Shown here one piece after another: positions 61,239 to 64,000 of a DNA stretch of 64,000 nucleotides (positions are counted from its first letter, which is position 1; the number at the start of each line of letters is the position of its first letter). The position numbers and the translations under genes were made by a program. A model generated the notes under the pieces. It saw only the letters and a list, made by a program, of their open reading frames with translations. It made no database searches and had not been told where the DNA came from. Source of the stretch: Tildeniella nuda ZEHNDER 1965/U140 (GTDB lineage: Bacteria > Cyanobacteriota > Cyanobacteriia > Leptolyngbyales > Leptolyngbyaceae); contig JAHHIG010000009.1 of assembly GCA_019358895.1 (NCBI GenBank), forward strand, positions 62,001 through 126,000, given 5' to 3'.

Positions 61239-61363
61239 TCTGGAGAAGTTTTTGGCTTTTAGTTTTTAGAAGGAATAAGACGGCAGGAAGCGGGGGAATA
61301 GCATCAACTCAACCGTCAGCGTATCGTCGCCTTACCCAATCAACCCCTCAGCCCCACGCCCTT

Positions 61364-62200
61364 ATGCAAACCTGGCGATTAATTCCATTGCTGGACGCGC
61401 CAGGTAACGTTCAAATGGCGCTGGACTCCTGGTTGCTAACACAACACCTTCAGGGCAAGCAGCCACCAACCTTGCGCTTTTACACCTGGAAGCCTGCCGC
61501 AATCTCGTTGGGTTACCACCAGCATCACTGGTCACAACACTGGCAGCATGTAACATGGCAGGGTGAGCCGCTGGCTTTGGTACGGCGACCGACTGGAGGA
61601 CGGGCAGTACTGCATCAAGGTGATTTAACCTACGCTGTCGTGACATCAGGGCTGCCGACCAATCGCCTACAGGCATACGAAACCATTTGTGAGTTCTTAG
61701 TTCAGGGCTGGCGATCGCTCGGCGTAGAGCTGCACTATGGACAGATGAAGCGAGGCTATCTTCGCAATCCCAACTGTTTTGGAACGGCGACAGGAGCCGA
61801 TTTACTCTTGGCGAATGGTGCCAAGCTCATTGGCAGCGCTCAGTTGCGTCGAGGTTCGGGAGTGTTGCAGCATGGTTCAATGCCGTTGTTCGCCGATCCA
61901 GACTTGTTTCAACAGGTTTTTGGTGCCTTACCTGAGCGCTCATCATTGCCTTTAGCATTGCCGCCAGAGGCTCTCGTTGAAACGGTGATGAAGGCGCTCA
62001 CAATTGCTGCTGAAGCATGTTTTGCAGCCAATTTACAGGTGCAACCACTGTCGGACGAAGAGTGGGAAGCTGTTTTGACGCATGACTGTGTAGAGGGCAA
62101 TGAAAGGAGTCAGGAGTCGGACTTTGACATGAGCACTCAGCCGAACGGAGCCAGAAGTCAGGAGTCAGGAGCTAGTAATAATCGTACGGCTGATCGCTGA
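61364..62200 (+). CDS. Lipoate-protein ligase A family protein
   Basis: A 278-residue cofactor transferase of the LplA/LipM fold. Landmarks: WRLIPLLDAPGNVQMALDSWLL, LRFYTWKPAAISLGYHQ, RRPTGGRAVLHQGDLTYAVV with the RR-xTGGRAV-H-D-TY lipoate/acyl-binding segment, and NGAKLIGSAQLRRGSGVLQHGSMPL with the catalytic Lys. LipM transfers octanoate and LplA activates lipoate with ATP; the sequence cannot separate them. The last 30 residues (NERSQESDFDMSTQPNGARSQESGASNNRTADR) are low complexity and come from heptamer-like AGTCAGG repeats (62105-62170), not from the family. Confidence 0.9.
   Translation: MQTWRLIPLLDAPGNVQMALDSWLLTQHLQGKQPPTLRFYTWKPAAISLGYHQHHWSQHWQHVTWQGEPLALVRRPTGGRAVLHQGDLTYAVVTSGLPTNRLQAYETICEFLVQGWRSLGVELHYGQMKRGYLRNPNCFGTATGADLLLANGAKLIGSAQLRRGSGVLQHGSMPLFADPDLFQQVFGALPERSSLPLALPPEALVETVMKALTIAAEACFAANLQVQPLSDEEWEAVLTHDCVEGNERSQESDFDMSTQPNGARSQESGASNNRTADR
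62105..62172. repeat. AGTCAGG heptamers inside a gene 3' end
   Basis: AGGAGTCAGGAGTCGG and AGTCAGGAGTCAGGAG units lie within the last 30 codons of the lipoate-ligase gene and extend its reading frame to a new stop. Confidence 0.7.
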
Positions 62201-62229
62201 TCAACTCAAAACTCATGCCTCATTCTTTC

Positions 62230-63453
62230 CTATTTGTTTGCTGGTGAAGCTTCAGCCGCCGCTTGCGCGATCGCTCCCAGTTGGAAGCCGGGTGGATAGA
62301 TCCCCTCTTCTTTGATTTGCTTAATGAGCACCTCTGAGATGGGGATCTTCATTTTCTGCGTGAGTGCGCGTACCACATCCCCACGATCGATTACGCCCGC
62401 AACCGCACCAGCCGGAGAAAGTACTGTGATGCGCTTGAGTTGTTGCGATTCCAACACCTGGATCACTTGCACCAGAGGCGATGCTTCTTCCACGGTGGGA
62501 ATATCTGTCAGGGGTTGAACCAGGCGAGACAACGGTTGCGTTTCCCATTCGCTGCGCTCAATAGTGTGCAAATCTGCGGCGTTGACCAGACCTCTGTAGC
62601 GCCCATTGGAGGCGGCAAAGTACACCATCGCACGAGCAGTATCCAGCAAGTAGGTGTCAGTGAACTGACGCAAGGTCATGTCGGCATCCACGACTCGAAA
62701 GTCCCGCGTCATTGCGTCGGATGCCGTAATCTGCAACAAGGTTTCCTGAAGATCCGTCATGCGATCGTAACTCGTGGCATTGCGGATACCAAACCACCCC
62801 AGGAAGGCAATCCATAGACCGCTGTAGTCACCTCTTACCAGACTGAACGTGCCCCAGAGAATCGCCAGCCAACCGAGAACTTTCCCCGTTCGAGCTGCCC
62901 AGTGAATGCCCTTAAAGCGACTGCCTGTGAACTTCCAGACGGCTGCTTTTAACACTTGTCCACCGTCCAGCGGTAAACCTGGAATCAGGTTGAACAGAGC
63001 CAGTATGAGGTTAGTCCATGCCAGGTCAGTTGCCAGCACATTGACTGCATTCGTCGAACTAGGGATGGCATAAGCGATCGTACCTAAAAGGGCAGCCAAG
63101 CACAAACTCACGGCAGGTCCTGCGATCGCCACCTGAAACGCTTTTCCTGGCGTTTTTGATTCTTGCTCGATCGCGGCAATGCCACCAAACAAAAATAGAG
63201 TGATGGAGTTCACTTTAATGCCCTGTGCCCTGGCTACCAGGCTGTGCCCTAACTCATGCAGCACCACCGAGCTAAATAGCAGGAGCGCCATCACAACGCC
63301 CATCCCATAAGCAAAAGCAGTACCCCACTGCGGAAAACTTTGCTGCCAGCGCAGCCCTGCCGGAATCGCGATTAAAAACAGCACACCCACCCACGATGGA
63401 TCGATGAAAAACGGAATACCAAACAGGGAACCGACCCGCCAACCAGACTGCAT
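62230..63453 (-). CDS. Site-2 protease (S2P/M50) with CBS domains
   Basis: A 407-residue polytopic membrane metalloprotease of the M50B, Rip1/SpoIVFB-like branch, which cuts transmembrane segments of signalling proteins. The zinc motif HELGH is at residues 66-70 in VVLHELGHSLVARAQG, and the third ligand Asp163 is in FNLIPGLPLDGGQ. Five to six hydrophobic segments surround these. Two C-terminal CBS domains (about 240-385: ASDAMTRDFRVVDADMTLRQF..., LSPAGAVAGVIDRGDVVRALTQKM) can bind adenine nucleotides and probably regulate the enzyme. Candidate substrates such as anti-sigma factors are not in this window. Confidence 0.95.
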   Translation of the reverse strand: MQSGWRVGSLFGIPFFIDPSWVGVLFLIAIPAGLRWQQSFPQWGTAFAYGMGVVMALLLFSSVVLHELGHSLVARAQGIKVNSITLFLFGGIAAIEQESKTPGKAFQVAIAGPAVSLCLAALLGTIAYAIPSSTNAVNVLATDLAWTNLILALFNLIPGLPLDGGQVLKAAVWKFTGSRFKGIHWAARTGKVLGWLAILWGTFSLVRGDYSGLWIAFLGWFGIRNATSYDRMTDLQETLLQITASDAMTRDFRVVDADMTLRQFTDTYLLDTARAMVYFAASNGRYRGLVNAADLHTIERSEWETQPLSRLVQPLTDIPTVEEASPLVQVIQVLESQQLKRITVLSPAGAVAGVIDRGDVVRALTQKMKIPISEVLIKQIKEEGIYPPGFQLGAIAQAAAEASPANK

Positions 63454-64000
63454 AACAGACCTCTACATACGATGTGGGAACAGGATACCTGAGCGATCGA
63501 CACCAGGCTCACTCTCAATTCAATCCTGCCCTCTCTCTCCAGAATAAAGGATGTGATCGTAGACGGACGGCTGAGGTAGCACGGTTAACCGAACGCGATC
63601 GCCGCAATGTAGCTAAAAGTCAGAATTGTCTCTCTAAGACTTACGTGTGTTGACCAAAACCTCTGAGGTTTAAGCGACTACAGTTGGTAACGATGCTGAT
63701 TTTTGGTAAGACCTCAAGCCGAGTCAAACTAAACCACTGTATGCTCAAACAAAAACCCCAGCACGAGGCTGGGGTGTACTTCTTCGAGGTCGTTTTGACG
63801 GCATGTCTGGGAAGAAGCTTGAGTGCGAGGGCTGGAGCCATATCCAGGCTCTCATCGCTGATGATAAGAAAGCCCCAGGGATGGGTCTGGGGCGAATTTT
63901 GGCTAACTGTTGCAGAGCGATCGCAGTGATGAAGGGTAGAGTAAAAGCGATCTGGAAAGCAGCCTTGCAAGGCAGTCATGAAATCAGTAGACGCAGTTGA
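63454..64000. other. Right-end region with degenerate elements
   Basis: A 547-bp end without a convincing gene. 63636-63715 is a degenerate copy of the AGGACTTACGCA element (GACTTACG, TTGACCAAAACCTCTGAGGTTTAA). 63753-63777 (CCCCAGCACGAGGCTGGGG) and 63870-63892 (CCCCAGGGATGGGTCTGGGG) are hairpins, the first terminator-like. A 65-codon plus frame from 63803 has no family resemblance and reaches the window's end. Confidence 0.5.
63636..63715. mobile_element. Degenerate MITE, family AGGACTTACGCA
   Basis: The left end AAGACTTACG and inner TGACCAAAACCTCTGAGGTTTAAGCG match elements at 17006 and 49411. The right end is eroded (GGTAAGACCTCAAGC), so the copy is old or deleted. Confidence 0.6.

Noticed and set aside
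63641-63979. A 112-codon minus-strand frame at the right end
   Set aside because: It runs through a degenerate repeat element and two hairpins and has no recognisable domain.

Overview
This 64 kb window is a piece of cyanobacterial chromosome. The evidence is direct: psaL (photosystem I subunit XI), a CpcT/CpeT-type bilin lyase, a SigA-type principal sigma factor, a PedR-like LuxR regulator, a GlgA2-like glycogen synthase, and the HIP1 octamer GCGATCGC scattered through nearly every gene. The many intergenic heptamer repeats, dispersed inverted-repeat elements and long non-coding gaps suggest a filamentous, Leptolyngbya-like lineage, but the species cannot be named from sequence alone. No rRNA, tRNA or CRISPR array was recognised.

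Layout. 1-8.2 kb: an exported clan GH-A glycosidase, then a signalling/envelope group (FecR protein, outer-membrane barrel, second FecR protein, CHASE2-adenylate cyclase). 8.4-10.4 kb: an AT-rich, HIP1-free two-gene cassette, PIN-GNAT-EVE-like fusion plus ASCH protein; this is the best candidate for an undescribed system. 10.4-16.8 kb: DUF99 protein, a MerR regulator with a duplicated 20-bp operator-like box, an SDR, two tandem aldo/keto reductases and a PhoX-like exported protein. 17-25 kb: small unknown protein, amidohydrolase, outer-membrane protein, PTPA-CTERM protein, fasciclin protein and Na+/H+ antiporter, separated by repeat-rich gaps. 25-34.5 kb: FHA-containing class A penicillin-binding protein, transketolase, membrane-anchored HTH protein, MraY/WecA-type sugar-phosphate transferase and ABC-F ATPase. 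34.8-35.6 kb: gene wreckage (PPC-domain fragment fused to an ISAzo13-type transposase remnant). 35.6-39.5 kb: a minus-strand redox/detoxification run (GST, two SDRs, old yellow enzyme).

39.8-64 kb is mostly housekeeping: HEAT and BON proteins, glyS, a PP2C phosphatase with zinc ribbon, a PedR-like regulator, hisS, psaL, sigA, polysaccharide deacetylase, thyX, TPR and YdcF proteins, glgA, bilin lyase, YbjN, lipoate ligase-like protein and a site-2 protease. Genes are mostly single or in short pairs with several clear intrinsic terminators.

Repeats are a major theme: heptamer arrays (AGCGGTC and CTGCCCT types), two unrelated 21-bp arrays, a 14-bp array, and at least five families of short inverted-repeat elements. 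One of these carries an intact 10-bp target duplication. A tandem GC-rich structured element lies at 60.4 kb.
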